DNA from: Lachnospiraceae bacterium
Lineage (GTDB): Bacteria; Bacillota; Clostridia; Lachnospirales; Lachnospiraceae
Length of the DNA stretch: 64,000 nt
NCBI GenBank assembly: GCA_017618075.1
Contig: JAFZUY010000028.1
Coordinates: 1 to 64,000 of the forward strand
Reading direction: 5' to 3'
Under the pieces are notes generated by a model that saw only the letters and a list, made by a program, of their open reading frames with translations, was not told the origin of the DNA and did no database searches. Position numbers and translations under genes: made by a program. This document shows, one piece after another, positions 23,657 through 32,618 of this stretch. Every line of letters starts with the position of its first letter. Position 1 is the stretch's first letter.

Positions 23657-25294
23657 TTAGTTTTCGTCATCCTCTTTCTTTGCAATGTAAATAGTACGTT
23701 TTCTGGCCATTTCATCGCTTGCAAGATAATCGTCGTAAGTAGTAATTTTATCGATGAGTTTACCGCCGGGCATAATTTCCATGATACGGTTGGCTGTTGT
23801 TTCGATAAACTGATGGTCATGGCAGGAGAAGAGTTCTACACCTGAAAATCTGATAAGACCATTGTTTAAAGCCTGAATTGATTCCATGTCGAGGTGATTT
23901 GTAGGCTCATCAAGAATAAGGCAGTTAGCACCTGAAATCATCATCTTTGAAAGCATACATCTAACCTTTTCACCACCGGATAAAACCTTAACTTTTTTAA
24001 GAGCATCGTCCTGTGAGAAGAGCATTCTTCCGAGGAAGCCTCTGACGTAGGTAATATCTTTTACGGGCGAATAACCCATGAGCCAGTCTGTGATGATATC
24101 ATCGGTCTGGAACTCGTCTGTATTATCCTTGGGGAAGTATGCCTGTGATGTAGTAACGCCCCATTTGTAAGTACCTTCGTCGGGCTCCATTTCACCTGCG
24201 AGTATCTGGAAAAGCGTAGTGGTTGCGATTTCGTTACTTCCAACGAAAGCAACCTTGTCTTCGCGTCTTAATATAAAAGAAATATTATCGAGTACCTTTT
24301 CACCATTGATTGTCTTTGAAATTCCTTCAACCTGAAGTACTTCGTTACCGATTTCACGATCGGGTCTGAAGTCTATGTAAGGATATTTTCTGCTTGAAGG
24401 CTTAATCTCTTCAAGTTCGATTTTTTCGAGTGCTCGTTTTCTGGATGTAGCCTGCTTTGATTTTGAAGCGTTAGCGGAGAAACGATTAATGAATTCCTGG
24501 AGTTCTTTAATTTTTTCTTCTTTCTTTTTATTTGCTTCCTTCATCTGTTTTACAAGCAGCTGGCTGGATTCAAACCAGAAATCGTAGTTACCTGCATAAA
24601 GCTGAATTTTGCCGTAGTCAATATCAGCGGTCTGAGTGCAGACTTTATTTAAGAAATGTCTGTCGTGGGATACGACGATGACAGTATTTTCAAAGTTGAT
24701 TAAGAACTCTTCAAGCCATGCTATAGCATCAAGATCGAGGTGGTTTGTAGGCTCGTCGAGAAGAAGGATGTCGGGGTTACCGAATAATGCTTTTGCAAGG
24801 AGTACCTTAACCTTTTCGTTACCGCCGAGTTCCGACATTTGTGTGTAGTGAAGTTCTGTTTCAATACCGAGACCGTTTAAAAGGTTTGCTGCGTTTGACT
24901 CTGCTTCCCAGCCGTCAAGCTCCGCAAATTCGGCTTCAAGCTCACTTGCTCTGATACCGTCTTCATCGGAAAAATCTTCTTTTGCGTAGATGGCGTCCTT
25001 TTCCTTCATGATCTCATAAAGTCTGGGGTTGCCTAAAATTACGGTATCCATTACAGAGTACTGGTCATATTTGAAGTGGTCCTGTTCAAGCACGCTTAAA
25101 CGCTGACCGGGAGTGATTACGATATCGCCTGTAGTGGTTTCAAGTTCTCCTGATAAAATCTTAAGAAATGTGGATTTTCCCGCACCGTTTGCACCGATGA
25201 TTCCATAGCAGTTGCCTTCGGTGAACTTTATGTTTACATCCTCAAAGAGGGCTTTCTTTCCAAATCTTAAGGATACATTGTTTGCACTTATCAT
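23657..25294 (-). CDS. ABC-F family ATPase (YkpA/YbiT-like)
   Basis: A 545-residue soluble protein with two ABC nucleotide-binding domains joined by a charged linker (VKQMKEANKKKEEKIKEL), and no membrane part. The first domain is complete: GANGAGKST, SELGGNEKVKVLLAKALF signature, LLLDEPTNHLD. The second has KVLSGGEKVRCMLSKMM and LILDEPTNHLD, but its Walker A reads GSNEIATTT with no lysine. ABC-F proteins act on the ribosome as translation factors or antibiotic-protection proteins. The GGNEKVKVLLA form suggests the YkpA/YbiT housekeeping branch. Confidence 0.88.
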   Translation of the reverse strand: MISANNVSLRFGKKALFEDVNIKFTEGNCYGIIGANGAGKSTFLKILSGELETTTGDIVITPGQRLSVLEQDHFKYDQYSVMDTVILGNPRLYEIMKEKDAIYAKEDFSDEDGIRASELEAEFAELDGWEAESNAANLLNGLGIETELHYTQMSELGGNEKVKVLLAKALFGNPDILLLDEPTNHLDLDAIAWLEEFLINFENTVIVVSHDRHFLNKVCTQTADIDYGKIQLYAGNYDFWFESSQLLVKQMKEANKKKEEKIKELQEFINRFSANASKSKQATSRKRALEKIELEEIKPSSRKYPYIDFRPDREIGNEVLQVEGISKTINGEKVLDNISFILRREDKVAFVGSNEIATTTLFQILAGEMEPDEGTYKWGVTTSQAYFPKDNTDEFQTDDIITDWLMGYSPVKDITYVRGFLGRMLFSQDDALKKVKVLSGGEKVRCMLSKMMISGANCLILDEPTNHLDMESIQALNNGLIRFSGVELFSCHDHQFIETTANRIMEIMPGGKLIDKITTYDDYLASDEMARKRTIYIAKKEDDEN

Positions 25295-25384
25295 TTTTTA
25301 TAATTCCTTTCTGAAATGAACCGCAAAATAAATTACGGGTTTGATGTAACAATCCCGCAATTACAGAATATCCGGTTCAATTTA

Positions 25385-26512
25385 TTAATAATTGACGCTG
25401 TTGGGGATCTCGGCGACAACCTGACATTTGCCGTGAGTTTTTCCGTAATACAGTCTGTTGTCAGCCTGCTGAATAAAGTCCTCGATTCTGAAACTTTCGT
25501 TAGCCTGAGCCACACCGAAAGTCATCGTGACTTTAACCGAATTGCCTTCGTGATTAACTTCACTAGAGCAGATTTTATTTAAGATACGCTCACCAAGTGA
25601 TTTGGCAGCATCGATGTTACCGTTTACAAGGATAAGAATTTCCTCGCCGCCCCATCTGCATACGAAATCGCCTTCACGCATTTGTGAAGAGATGGTATCG
25701 GCAACCATTACAAGAACTTTATCGCCGCAGTCATGACCATAGGTATCGTTGACTTTTTTAAAATCATCGATATCGCCAAGGATAAGACTGAAGACCTTTT
25801 TATCTTTTCTTAAAAGATGCATGGAAATATTAAGCTTTTCCATCATGCTTCTTCTGTTTGCAAGTTTGGTAAGCGGATCTATACTGGATAACTGCTTAAG
25901 TTGTCTTGTTCTGTTTTCAAGAGTATTCGTACTGTTACGCATTTCGATTGTAAACATAAAGCAGAAGAGACCGAGCAAAACAGTGGTTACTGTAATATTC
26001 AGAATAATGGTAACGATTAACAGAACATGATAACGTTCAACAAGCATCTGGTAACTGTTGGCCTCGTGAAATACCGAGAAAATATAATTTGCCATTGTGA
26101 TAATCGTTACAATCATCGATGCCAGGAAAGGATGCTTAAAAGCCTTGGCAGAATTGGAAATGTAAAATACCGCAGGAATCAAAAGGAAGCAGAAGAGATT
26201 GAAATACAATCCCTTGCCGTATGCAAGAGTCGAAAGCAGAACAAATACATTTACTTCCGCGGTAATAGCGAGAGTGATTAATTTGAACTGTTTGTTCTTG
26301 GTTAAGGTTACCAGTGATTCGTATACAAGGAATGAAAGGAGATTGTAGAGCATCATAAGGATATTGCCAAATCCAAGGAAAAGACCGGCAAAAATCAGGT
26401 GTGAAAAAGCGCAAAGATGAAGAATAAGTGTAAACTTATCCCTGTCCGAAAGATACTCTTCACCATTGATGATGTCCTTTATGTAATTAAGATAAATCTT
26501 AATCTGGTCCAT
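25385..26512 (-). CDS. Membrane-anchored GGDEF diguanylate cyclase
   Basis: A 375-residue protein. The N-terminal 200 residues contain about six membrane helices of no recognised sensor family. The C-terminal GGDEF domain begins with DPLTKLANRRSMMEKL and has the active-site loop CRWGGEEILILV, a permitted variant of GGDEF, then the FGVAQ and ADNRLYYGK segments. It should make cyclic di-GMP. I see no upstream RxxD inhibitory site next to the loop. It stands alone and divergent from clpB. Confidence 0.88.
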   Translation of the reverse strand: MDQIKIYLNYIKDIINGEEYLSDRDKFTLILHLCAFSHLIFAGLFLGFGNILMMLYNLLSFLVYESLVTLTKNKQFKLITLAITAEVNVFVLLSTLAYGKGLYFNLFCFLLIPAVFYISNSAKAFKHPFLASMIVTIITMANYIFSVFHEANSYQMLVERYHVLLIVTIILNITVTTVLLGLFCFMFTIEMRNSTNTLENRTRQLKQLSSIDPLTKLANRRSMMEKLNISMHLLRKDKKVFSLILGDIDDFKKVNDTYGHDCGDKVLVMVADTISSQMREGDFVCRWGGEEILILVNGNIDAAKSLGERILNKICSSEVNHEGNSVKVTMTFGVAQANESFRIEDFIQQADNRLYYGKTHGKCQVVAEIPNSVNY

Positions 26513-26663
26513 TCTATCTCCAATTTAAGCATATATATAAAAGATTTTACCATCAAATTATGTTAATCTCAATAAATATTTTATTTTTATTTTATATTTA
26601 TAATATATATAGGCGGACAAAAATAAAATTTTTTTAATAAAATGCAATAAAAAATGATAATTG

Positions 26664-26690
26664 TTAGCACTCTCACTTGACGAGTGCTAA
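26664..26690 (+). promoter_or_regulatory. CIRCE operator (HrcA binding site)
   Basis: TTAGCACTC, nine bases, GAGTGCTAA is a perfect CIRCE inverted repeat. It overlaps the -35 box of the clpB promoter, so HrcA binding should block RNA polymerase until heat stress. Confidence 0.95.
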
Positions 26691-26705
26691 AAGTAGTGAT
26701 ATTAT
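26677..26705 (+). promoter_or_regulatory. clpB promoter
   Basis: TTGACG (26677-26682), 17-base spacer, TATTAT (26700-26705). The -35 box lies inside the CIRCE spacer and the first base of its right arm. Confidence 0.7.
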
Positions 26706-26787
26706 ATTTTTGGTTGAAAAAATGATACTCAAATTATCATAAAAGAAACAGAAAAGAAGGATTATTGGTCAGAAAGAAGGTGAGTTT

Positions 26788-29364
26788 ATGAACATTACGA
26801 AATTTACACAAAATTCTCAAAATTCTGTCAATATGGCGCAACAGTATGCAATAGAGTTCGGCAATCAGGAGATTGAGGAAGAGCATCTTCTTTATGCGCT
26901 CATAAATATTGACGACAGTCTGATATTAAAGCTTATTGAAAAAATGGAGATTAACACCGAGCATTTTAAAGCAAGGGTTAAGGAAGCCGTTGAAAAAAGA
27001 GTTAAGGTAAGCGGCGGAGACCTGCGTATCGGTCAGAAATTAAACGAAGTTTTAATCACAGCAGAAAATCAGGCTAAAAAAATGGGTGACGAATATGTAT
27101 CGGTAGAGCATTTGTTCCTGTCGATGCTTGATCATCCAAACAAAGAAATCGGAGAGATATTCAGAGAATACGGTATCACAAAGGAGAGATTTTTAACCGC
27201 ACTTTCATCTGTCAGAGGAAATGTGAAGGTTACAAGCGATAATCCCGAGGGTACGTATGATGCACTTAACAAATACGGTCAGGATCTTGTCCAGAAAGCC
27301 AAATCAAGAAAGATGGATCCCATTATAGGCAGAGATTCTGAGATTCGAAACGTTATAAGAATCCTAAGCCGTAAAACAAAAAACAATCCCGTGCTTATCG
27401 GTGAACCCGGTGTAGGTAAAACCGCGGTTGCTGAAGGTCTGGCTCAGAGAATCGTAAACGGAGACGTTCCGGATGATTTAAAGAACAAGACTATTTTCGC
27501 ACTGGATATGGGTTCTCTTATCGCAGGTGCAAAATACCGTGGTGAGTTTGAGGAAAGACTTAAAGCCGTACTAGATGAAGTTAAATCATCAAACGGAGAG
27601 ATTATTCTTTTCATCGATGAGCTTCATACAATCGTCGGCGCAGGTAAAACTGACGGTGCTCTTGATGCCGGTAATATGTTAAAGCCCATGCTTGCAAGAG
27701 GCGAACTTCACTGTATAGGCGCGACAACACTTGACGAATACAGAATGTATATCGAAAAGGATGCGGCACTTGAGAGAAGATTCCAGCCTGTAATGGTAAA
27801 TGAACCTACAGTCGAAGATACGATATCAATTCTTCGTGGTATAAAAGACAGATACGAAGTATATCATGGCGTAAAAATCATGGATAATGCACTTGTCGCT
27901 GCAGCAGTTTTATCAGACAGATACATCTCTGACAGATTTTTGCCGGACAAAGCTATCGATCTTGTGGATGAAGCATGTGCCATGATTAAGACAGAACTTA
28001 ACAGTCTGCCTACCGAACTTGATGAAAAACAGCGTAAGATACTTCAGATGGAAATTGAGGTTCAGGCCTTAAAGAAAGAGGATGACTCACAGAGTGAACA
28101 GCGTTTAGCTGATCTTTTAGCAGATTTGGCAGTTGAAAAAGAAGATTTTGCCAACGCAAAGGCTAAATGGGAAAACGAAAAGAGTGCTGTAGACAAACTC
28201 TCCAAGATGAGAGAGGAAATTGATGCCCTCAATTCCAAGATTGACATAGCAAAACGTGAAGGAGATCTTGCCAAAGCAGCAGAGCTTACATACGGCGAAC
28301 TGCCGAGATTAAAAGCAAGTCTTGAGGAAGCCGAAAAAGCAGCCGAAAAGAAAGACGATTCACTGGTACATGAAAAGGTTACCGATACCGAAATCGCGAG
28401 AATCGTTTCAAGATGGACCGGTATTCCCGTAGCAAAACTCAATGAGTCTGAGAGAAACAAAGTGCTGCATCTGGCAGATGAACTTCATAAAAGAGTTATC
28501 GGTCAGGATGACGGTGTAACAAAGGTTACAGAATCGATCATCAGATCAAAAGCAGGCATAAAAGATCCTACAAAGCCCATCGGTTCATTCCTTTTCTTAG
28601 GACCTACGGGTGTAGGTAAAACGGAACTTGCGAAAGCACTTGCACAGTCACTCTTTGATGATGAAAACAATATCGTTAGAATCGATATGAGTGAATATAT
28701 GGAGCAGTACAGCGTTTCAAGATTAATAGGAGCGCCTCCCGGATATGTAGGATATGATGAAGGCGGTCAGTTAACCGAAGCTGTAAGACGTAAACCTTAT
28801 TCGGTAGTTCTGTTTGATGAAGTTGAAAAGGCTCATCCCGATGTATTCAATGTACTTCTTCAGGTACTGGATGACGGCCGAATCACAGATTCACACGGCA
28901 AGACAGTAGACTTTAAGAATACAATCATCATTATGACTTCAAATATAGGTGCAGATGTACTCCTTGAAGGTATTGATGAAAACGGCGAGTTTAAAGAAGG
29001 CGTGGAAGAGGCTGTAACAGGTATGCTTCATAAGTTCTTCAGACCGGAGTTTCTTAACAGAATCGATGAAACTATACTGTTTAAACCACTCGGCAGGAAT
29101 GAAATTGCAGGTATCTTAGATCTCATCGTGGCCGATCTTAACAAACGTCTTGAAGACAGAGAATACAAAGTTATGTTAACCGATGCAGCTAAGGACAAAG
29201 TCATAGCAGAAGGTTACAATCCTAACTACGGTGCAAGACCTCTTAAAAGATACGTTCAGAAAACAGTTGAAACACTTGCCGCAAAACTGATTCTTTCAGG
29301 AAATGTTTCCGAAGGAGACACAATAACCATTGATGTCGAGGACGGAAAGTTTACTGCAAGATAA
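26788..29364 (+). CDS. clpB: ATP-dependent disaggregase ClpB
   Basis: An 858-residue Hsp100 chaperone. It has the N-terminal Clp repeat domain ([19 protein letters not shown]), a first AAA+ module ([23 protein letters not shown]), a middle coiled-coil domain of about 120 residues (410-530), a second AAA+ module ([38 protein letters not shown]) and the C-terminal D2-small domain. The middle domain separates it from ClpC and ClpA. It works with DnaK to dissolve protein aggregates. Control by HrcA through CIRCE is visible directly upstream. Confidence 0.96.
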   Translation: MNITKFTQNSQNSVNMAQQYAIEFGNQEIEEEHLLYALINIDDSLILKLIEKMEINTEHFKARVKEAVEKRVKVSGGDLRIGQKLNEVLITAENQAKKMGDEYVSVEHLFLSMLDHPNKEIGEIFREYGITKERFLTALSSVRGNVKVTSDNPEGTYDALNKYGQDLVQKAKSRKMDPIIGRDSEIRNVIRILSRKTKNNPVLIGEPGVGKTAVAEGLAQRIVNGDVPDDLKNKTIFALDMGSLIAGAKYRGEFEERLKAVLDEVKSSNGEIILFIDELHTIVGAGKTDGALDAGNMLKPMLARGELHCIGATTLDEYRMYIEKDAALERRFQPVMVNEPTVEDTISILRGIKDRYEVYHGVKIMDNALVAAAVLSDRYISDRFLPDKAIDLVDEACAMIKTELNSLPTELDEKQRKILQMEIEVQALKKEDDSQSEQRLADLLADLAVEKEDFANAKAKWENEKSAVDKLSKMREEIDALNSKIDIAKREGDLAKAAELTYGELPRLKASLEEAEKAAEKKDDSLVHEKVTDTEIARIVSRWTGIPVAKLNESERNKVLHLADELHKRVIGQDDGVTKVTESIIRSKAGIKDPTKPIGSFLFLGPTGVGKTELAKALAQSLFDDENNIVRIDMSEYMEQYSVSRLIGAPPGYVGYDEGGQLTEAVRRKPYSVVLFDEVEKAHPDVFNVLLQVLDDGRITDSHGKTVDFKNTIIIMTSNIGADVLLEGIDENGEFKEGVEEAVTGMLHKFFRPEFLNRIDETILFKPLGRNEIAGILDLIVADLNKRLEDREYKVMLTDAAKDKVIAEGYNPNYGARPLKRYVQKTVETLAAKLILSGNVSEGDTITIDVEDGKFTAR

Positions 29365-29390
29365 TAAAAGAAAGTTTACATAATTTTAAA

Positions 29391-29427
29391 GGTGCCAGGC
29401 ACGGTATACGAGTCGGGCACCTTTTTA
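29391..29427 (+). repeat. GTGCC palindromic repeat, copy 4, acting as clpB terminator
   Basis: GGTGCCAGGC and GTCGGGCACC pair at 8 of 10 positions, followed by TTTTTATTTT 26 bases past the clpB stop, so this copy also has the form of an intrinsic terminator. Confidence 0.7.
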
Positions 29428-29515
29428 TTTTGCTCTTTTATGATAAGTTAGTTTACATAACATTTATTTCTTTTATGAGTACCAAAAGAATATTTGAAAA
29501 TTTGTATAATATGTG

Positions 29516-29544
29516 TTGACAAATAATATTATACGTCGTATAGT
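29516..29544 (+). promoter_or_regulatory. Promoter and palindromic operator of the PadR operon
   Basis: TTGACA (29516-29521), 17 bases, TATAGT (29539-29544). A perfect palindrome TATACG-T-CGTATA (29530-29542) spans the spacer and -10 box, with a further TATACG half-site at 29547-29552. This suits autoregulation by the PadR repressor encoded next. Confidence 0.7.
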
Positions 29545-29602
29545 ATTATACGAAAACAAAAATAGCTATGAATTTTCAAATATAAATCAGGAGGGATTAA
29601 GG

Positions 29603-29920
29603 ATGACATATCAACTTACGGCACCGCTTTTGGACGCATGTGTGCTCGGTATAGTTGCAGAGAGTGATGCTTACGGCTATACATTAACGCAAAAGGTCCA
29701 GGAAGTCGTAGACATTTCCGAATCAACACTCTATCCGGTATTACGAAGACTTCAGAAAAGCGAATACCTTACTACATACGATCAGCCTTTCGAGGGCAGA
29801 AATCGCAGATATTATTCCATCACGGAAAAAGGAAACGAGCTGCTTGGTTTTTACAGAACGGAATGGATTGATTACAAAACCAAGATTGACAGGCTGATAG
29901 GAGGAAATGTAGATGAATAA
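29603..29920 (+). CDS. PadR family transcriptional regulator
   Basis: A 105-residue winged-helix protein of the short PadR subfamily. Features are LLDACVLGIVAESDAYGYTL at the N-terminus, SESTLYPVLRRLQKSEYLTTY as the recognition helix region, GRNRRYYSITEKGNELL as the wing, and a short C-terminal dimerisation helix. I use the ATG after AGGAGGG; an upstream in-frame start would begin inside the promoter. It overlaps the DUF1700 gene by 8 bases. It likely represses its own operon. Confidence 0.88.
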   Translation: MTYQLTAPLLDACVLGIVAESDAYGYTLTQKVQEVVDISESTLYPVLRRLQKSEYLTTYDQPFEGRNRRYYSITEKGNELLGFYRTEWIDYKTKIDRLIGGNVDE

Positions 29921-30500
29921 GAGTGAATTTTTAAAAGCCCTTTCCAAACAACTTAAACTTTTGCCCCAGGAAGACAGAGAGGATGCTTTAACATTTTATA
30001 CAGAATATCTTGAGGACTACGGATTTGCAGAGGACGAAGATGTTACCGCGAAGCTCGGAACGCCCAAGGAAGTAGCCAAGAATATATTTGCGGATATCAC
30101 AATGAAGCACATTGATTCTAACGAAGAGAAGAAATCCGCCAAGAAAACGGCCACAATAGTATGGATTGCGATTATTTCCATCTTTTCGCTTCCGATATCT
30201 TTGCCGATTGCTATTTGTCTGTTAGTAATTGTATTAACCCTATTTATTGTTCTGCTTATACTATTCGTTGCATTCTTTGGTGCGGGACTCTCCATAATGG
30301 CTGCAGGCACTGCGGTATTTGCTTCTGCATTTATTGCACCGGGTATCGGACAAAAACTTGTATGTATAGGTGCCGGTATGATGGTAATCGCCATAGGTCT
30401 TGCAATCTGCTTTGTAACAGTACTTCTTTTCATACTTATCGTAAGACTTATTGTCAAAATTATTAAAAAGTCTACCGAGAAAAGAGTTAAAAAAGCATAA
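29913..30500 (+). CDS. DUF1700 (HAAS) membrane protein
   Basis: A 195-residue protein with the N-terminal HAAS helical domain (MNKSEFLKALSKQLKLLPQE, EYLEDYGFAEDEDVTAKLG) followed by about four membrane helices from residue 75. It is commonly encoded between a PadR regulator and a DUF4097 protein. The HAAS domain is thought to mediate protein contacts, perhaps with the PadR regulator. Function in detail is unknown. It is coupled to padR by an overlap and to the DUF4097 gene by a 15-base gap. Confidence 0.82.
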   Translation: MNKSEFLKALSKQLKLLPQEDREDALTFYTEYLEDYGFAEDEDVTAKLGTPKEVAKNIFADITMKHIDSNEEKKSAKKTATIVWIAIISIFSLPISLPIAICLLVIVLTLFIVLLILFVAFFGAGLSIMAAGTAVFASAFIAPGIGQKLVCIGAGMMVIAIGLAICFVTVLLFILIVRLIVKIIKKSTEKRVKKA

Positions 30501-30515
30501 AAGAAAGGATTTATT

Positions 30516-31571
30516 ATGAAAAAATTTATACTGGTTATGGTAATTATAAATACATCATTGCTTCTTTTAGGAGGAGTAATATTTGGACTTGGATTATTGC
30601 TCGGAGGAAAAAATAATTTCGGATTTGATATCAAAAATAAGGTATTTGTAGAGCCTATTTATATCAATGAATATTATGATCTCGATGATTTTTCTTCAAT
30701 GAAGATCGACATAGAGTTGGGGAAATTATACATAGAAGAGAGTGATAAGTGCCGCATTGAATACCGCTTACTTGAAGAGGCAATTCCTGATATAAAAGTT
30801 GAGGATGAAACTCTCATTATTACTCATAAAGATAATAAAGTGATTCCTATAAACATAATGAATATTGATTCAGAAGAGCAGTACATAAAATTATATGTCA
30901 CGAAAGATCAGTATGCAGAAATAAAGACATCAAGCGGCGGAATGGAAATTAAAAACGTAAATATTGACGGTGTGATTGAGAGTTCCTCAGGCGGCGTAAG
31001 TATTACCGGATCCGAAGCAGACAATCTTGATATTAAGGTTTCAAGCGGAAGAACCACTCTTGATAATGTTAAGTATGAAGACTTAAAAGCAAACCAGTCT
31101 TCGGGAAAGTTTGTAATAAATAATGCTGAGGTCGGAAATTTATATGCCAGAAGTTTAAGCGGCGGAATTGAATTTGAAAATGTAACCGCAGAAACAATTG
31201 AAGGTAATTCGACCAGTGGCGGAATTGATTTTACAAAGGTTTCAGCCAAGAGTGCAAATCTTGATGCGAACTCAGGCTCAATAAAAATGGATGGCTGTGA
31301 AATCGAGAATTTAACCGCAGATTCAACCTCGGGTGGTGTTAAGGCAGAAGATACCAAAATTGATAACGCCGACCTTGATGTATCAAGCGGCGGAGTTAAA
31401 TTAAACTTAATCGGAGATGTAAACGATTACGATTTTGATCTTGATGTATCTTCAGGCTCGATTAATGTAAACGACGAGAAGAAGGATTCCAAGTTTATTA
31501 CAAATGACGGAAAAGGCAAAAAAATCAAGGCTGAAACAAGCTCCGGAAGTATAAATATCAATATTAACTAA
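30516..31571 (+). CDS. DUF4097 family beta-helix repeat protein, membrane anchored
   Basis: A 351-residue protein. One N-terminal membrane helix (LLLLGGVIFGLGLLLGG) is followed by a soluble part made of short repeats of the type SSGG(V/I) x n, for example IKTSSGGMEI, IESSSGGVSI, NSTSGGIDF, ADSTSGGVKA and DVSSGGVKL, which build a right-handed beta-helix or stacked beta fold. It is the third gene of the PadR-DUF1700-DUF4097 module. It may be a surface sensor or scaffold for envelope stress; that is inference from the module. Confidence 0.85.
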   Translation: MKKFILVMVIINTSLLLLGGVIFGLGLLLGGKNNFGFDIKNKVFVEPIYINEYYDLDDFSSMKIDIELGKLYIEESDKCRIEYRLLEEAIPDIKVEDETLIITHKDNKVIPINIMNIDSEEQYIKLYVTKDQYAEIKTSSGGMEIKNVNIDGVIESSSGGVSITGSEADNLDIKVSSGRTTLDNVKYEDLKANQSSGKFVINNAEVGNLYARSLSGGIEFENVTAETIEGNSTSGGIDFTKVSAKSANLDANSGSIKMDGCEIENLTADSTSGGVKAEDTKIDNADLDVSSGGVKLNLIGDVNDYDFDLDVSSGSINVNDEKKDSKFITNDGKGKKIKAETSSGSINININ

Positions 31572-31588
31572 TCCGTTTCAAAAAGTTG

Positions 31589-31617
31589 TTGACTTTTTAA
31601 AATCAATCGGTTAATAT
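31589..31617 (+). promoter_or_regulatory. tRNA-Gly promoter
   Basis: TTGACT (31589-31594), 17 bases, TAATAT (31612-31617), about 30 bases before the tRNA. A TGTCCG-CAAAA-CGGACA hairpin at 31624-31640 lies in the 5' leader. Confidence 0.65.
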
Positions 31618-31647
31618 ATTACTTGTCCGCAAAACGGACAGGTAAAT

Positions 31648-31720
31648 GCGATAGTGGTGCAGTTGGTAGCACACGACCTTGCCAAGGTTGAGCTCGCGGG
31701 TTCGAGTCCCGTCTATCGCT
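31648..31720 (+). tRNA. tRNA-Gly (GCC)
   Basis: A 73-base cloverleaf. The acceptor stem is GCGATAG/CTATCGC, the anticodon stem CGACC/GGTTG with loop TTGCCAA (anticodon GCC), and the T arm GCGGG-TTCGAGT-CCCGT. CCA is not encoded; the discriminator base is T. Confidence 0.95.
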
Positions 31721-31729
31721 CGGTTAAAG

Positions 31730-31757
31730 GGCATCGATTCATATCGATGTCTTTTTT
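31730..31757 (+). terminator. tRNA-Gly terminator
   Basis: GGCATCGAT-TCAT-ATCGATGTC followed by TTTTTT. Confidence 0.85.
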
Positions 31758-31833
31758 GTTTTTATATGATATAATACTCAACGGTACGGACATCCGTCTG
31801 CTTATAATATTTTACTTGAAAAGGAGAAACAAA

Positions 31834-32616
31834 ATGCTGGAAGTAAATCATGTAACTAAGAAGTATGGCAAGAATCTTGCCTGTAATGATGTTTCTTTTA
31901 CACTCGACTCGGGTAGTCTGACTGTACTTTTGGGACCTAACGGTGCAGGAAAAAGTACGATAATGAAGTCCATTATCGGTTTCCTTAAATATCAGGGAAC
32001 TATTACCGTTAACGGAATCCCCAACAAGACTTCGGAGGCGAGAAAAGTTCTCGGTTTTATTCCGGAGATGCCTTCGTTATATTCCACGCTTACCGTAGCG
32101 GAACATATGGAGTTTATCGCAAGAGCTTATAAACTGACGAATTACAAGGAGCGAATCGATATGCTCCTTAAAAGATTCGAACTTGATGATAAAAGAAAAA
32201 AATTCGGTGACGAGCTTTCAAAAGGTATGCAGCAGAAGCTGAATCTCTGCCTTGGTCTGTTACCCGATCCCGATATTATTTTACTCGACGAGCCTCTTCT
32301 CGGACTCGATCCTCACGCCATAAAAGAATTAAAACTGATGATAGAAGAAATGCGTCAGGCAGGCAAAACCATGCTTATTTCCACGCATATTATCGACAGT
32401 GTGGACATGCTCTGGGACAGAACCGTCATTATGCAGAACGGTCAGGTAAAGGCAAACGTTACCAAAGCCGAAATCGACGGAATGGGCAAATCTCTCGAAG
32501 ATTTATTTTTTGAGGTTACAGAGGGCATTAATAAAGATGCTGTCTCTGAAGAAAAGACTGAAGAAGAGAATACGGAAGAAGAAAATACAGAAGAGGAAAA
32601 TACTGAGGAGGCATAA
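31834..32616 (+). CDS. ABC transporter ATP-binding protein
   Basis: A 260-residue ABC ATPase. Walker A is GPNGAGKST, the signature LSKGMQQKLNL and Walker B IILLDEPLLGLD. The start is the ATG after AAAAGGAG; a longer reading would begin inside tRNA-Gly and is rejected. The C-terminus carries an acidic tail made of the repeated unit NTEEE. It pairs with the 555-residue permease that begins 2 bases later. Substrate unknown; an exporter is likely because no binding protein is encoded. Confidence 0.88.
   Translation: MLEVNHVTKKYGKNLACNDVSFTLDSGSLTVLLGPNGAGKSTIMKSIIGFLKYQGTITVNGIPNKTSEARKVLGFIPEMPSLYSTLTVAEHMEFIARAYKLTNYKERIDMLLKRFELDDKRKKFGDELSKGMQQKLNLCLGLLPDPDIILLDEPLLGLDPHAIKELKLMIEEMRQAGKTMLISTHIIDSVDMLWDRTVIMQNGQVKANVTKAEIDGMGKSLEDLFFEVTEGINKDAVSEEKTEEENTEEENTEEENTEEA
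32569..32613 (+). repeat. 15-base tandem repeat in the ABC ATPase tail
   Basis: Three copies of a GAAGAAGAGAATACG-type unit, differing only at third codon positions, encode EEENT three times before EEA. This is a short in-frame tandem repeat that can change in length without shifting the frame. Confidence 0.7.
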
Positions 32617-32618
32617 GA

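Noticed and set aside
31654-31833. Upstream extension of the ABC ATPase reading frame
   Set aside because: The frame is open through tRNA-Gly and its terminator by chance. A proper ATG with AAAAGGAG at 31834 begins the conserved ABC sequence.
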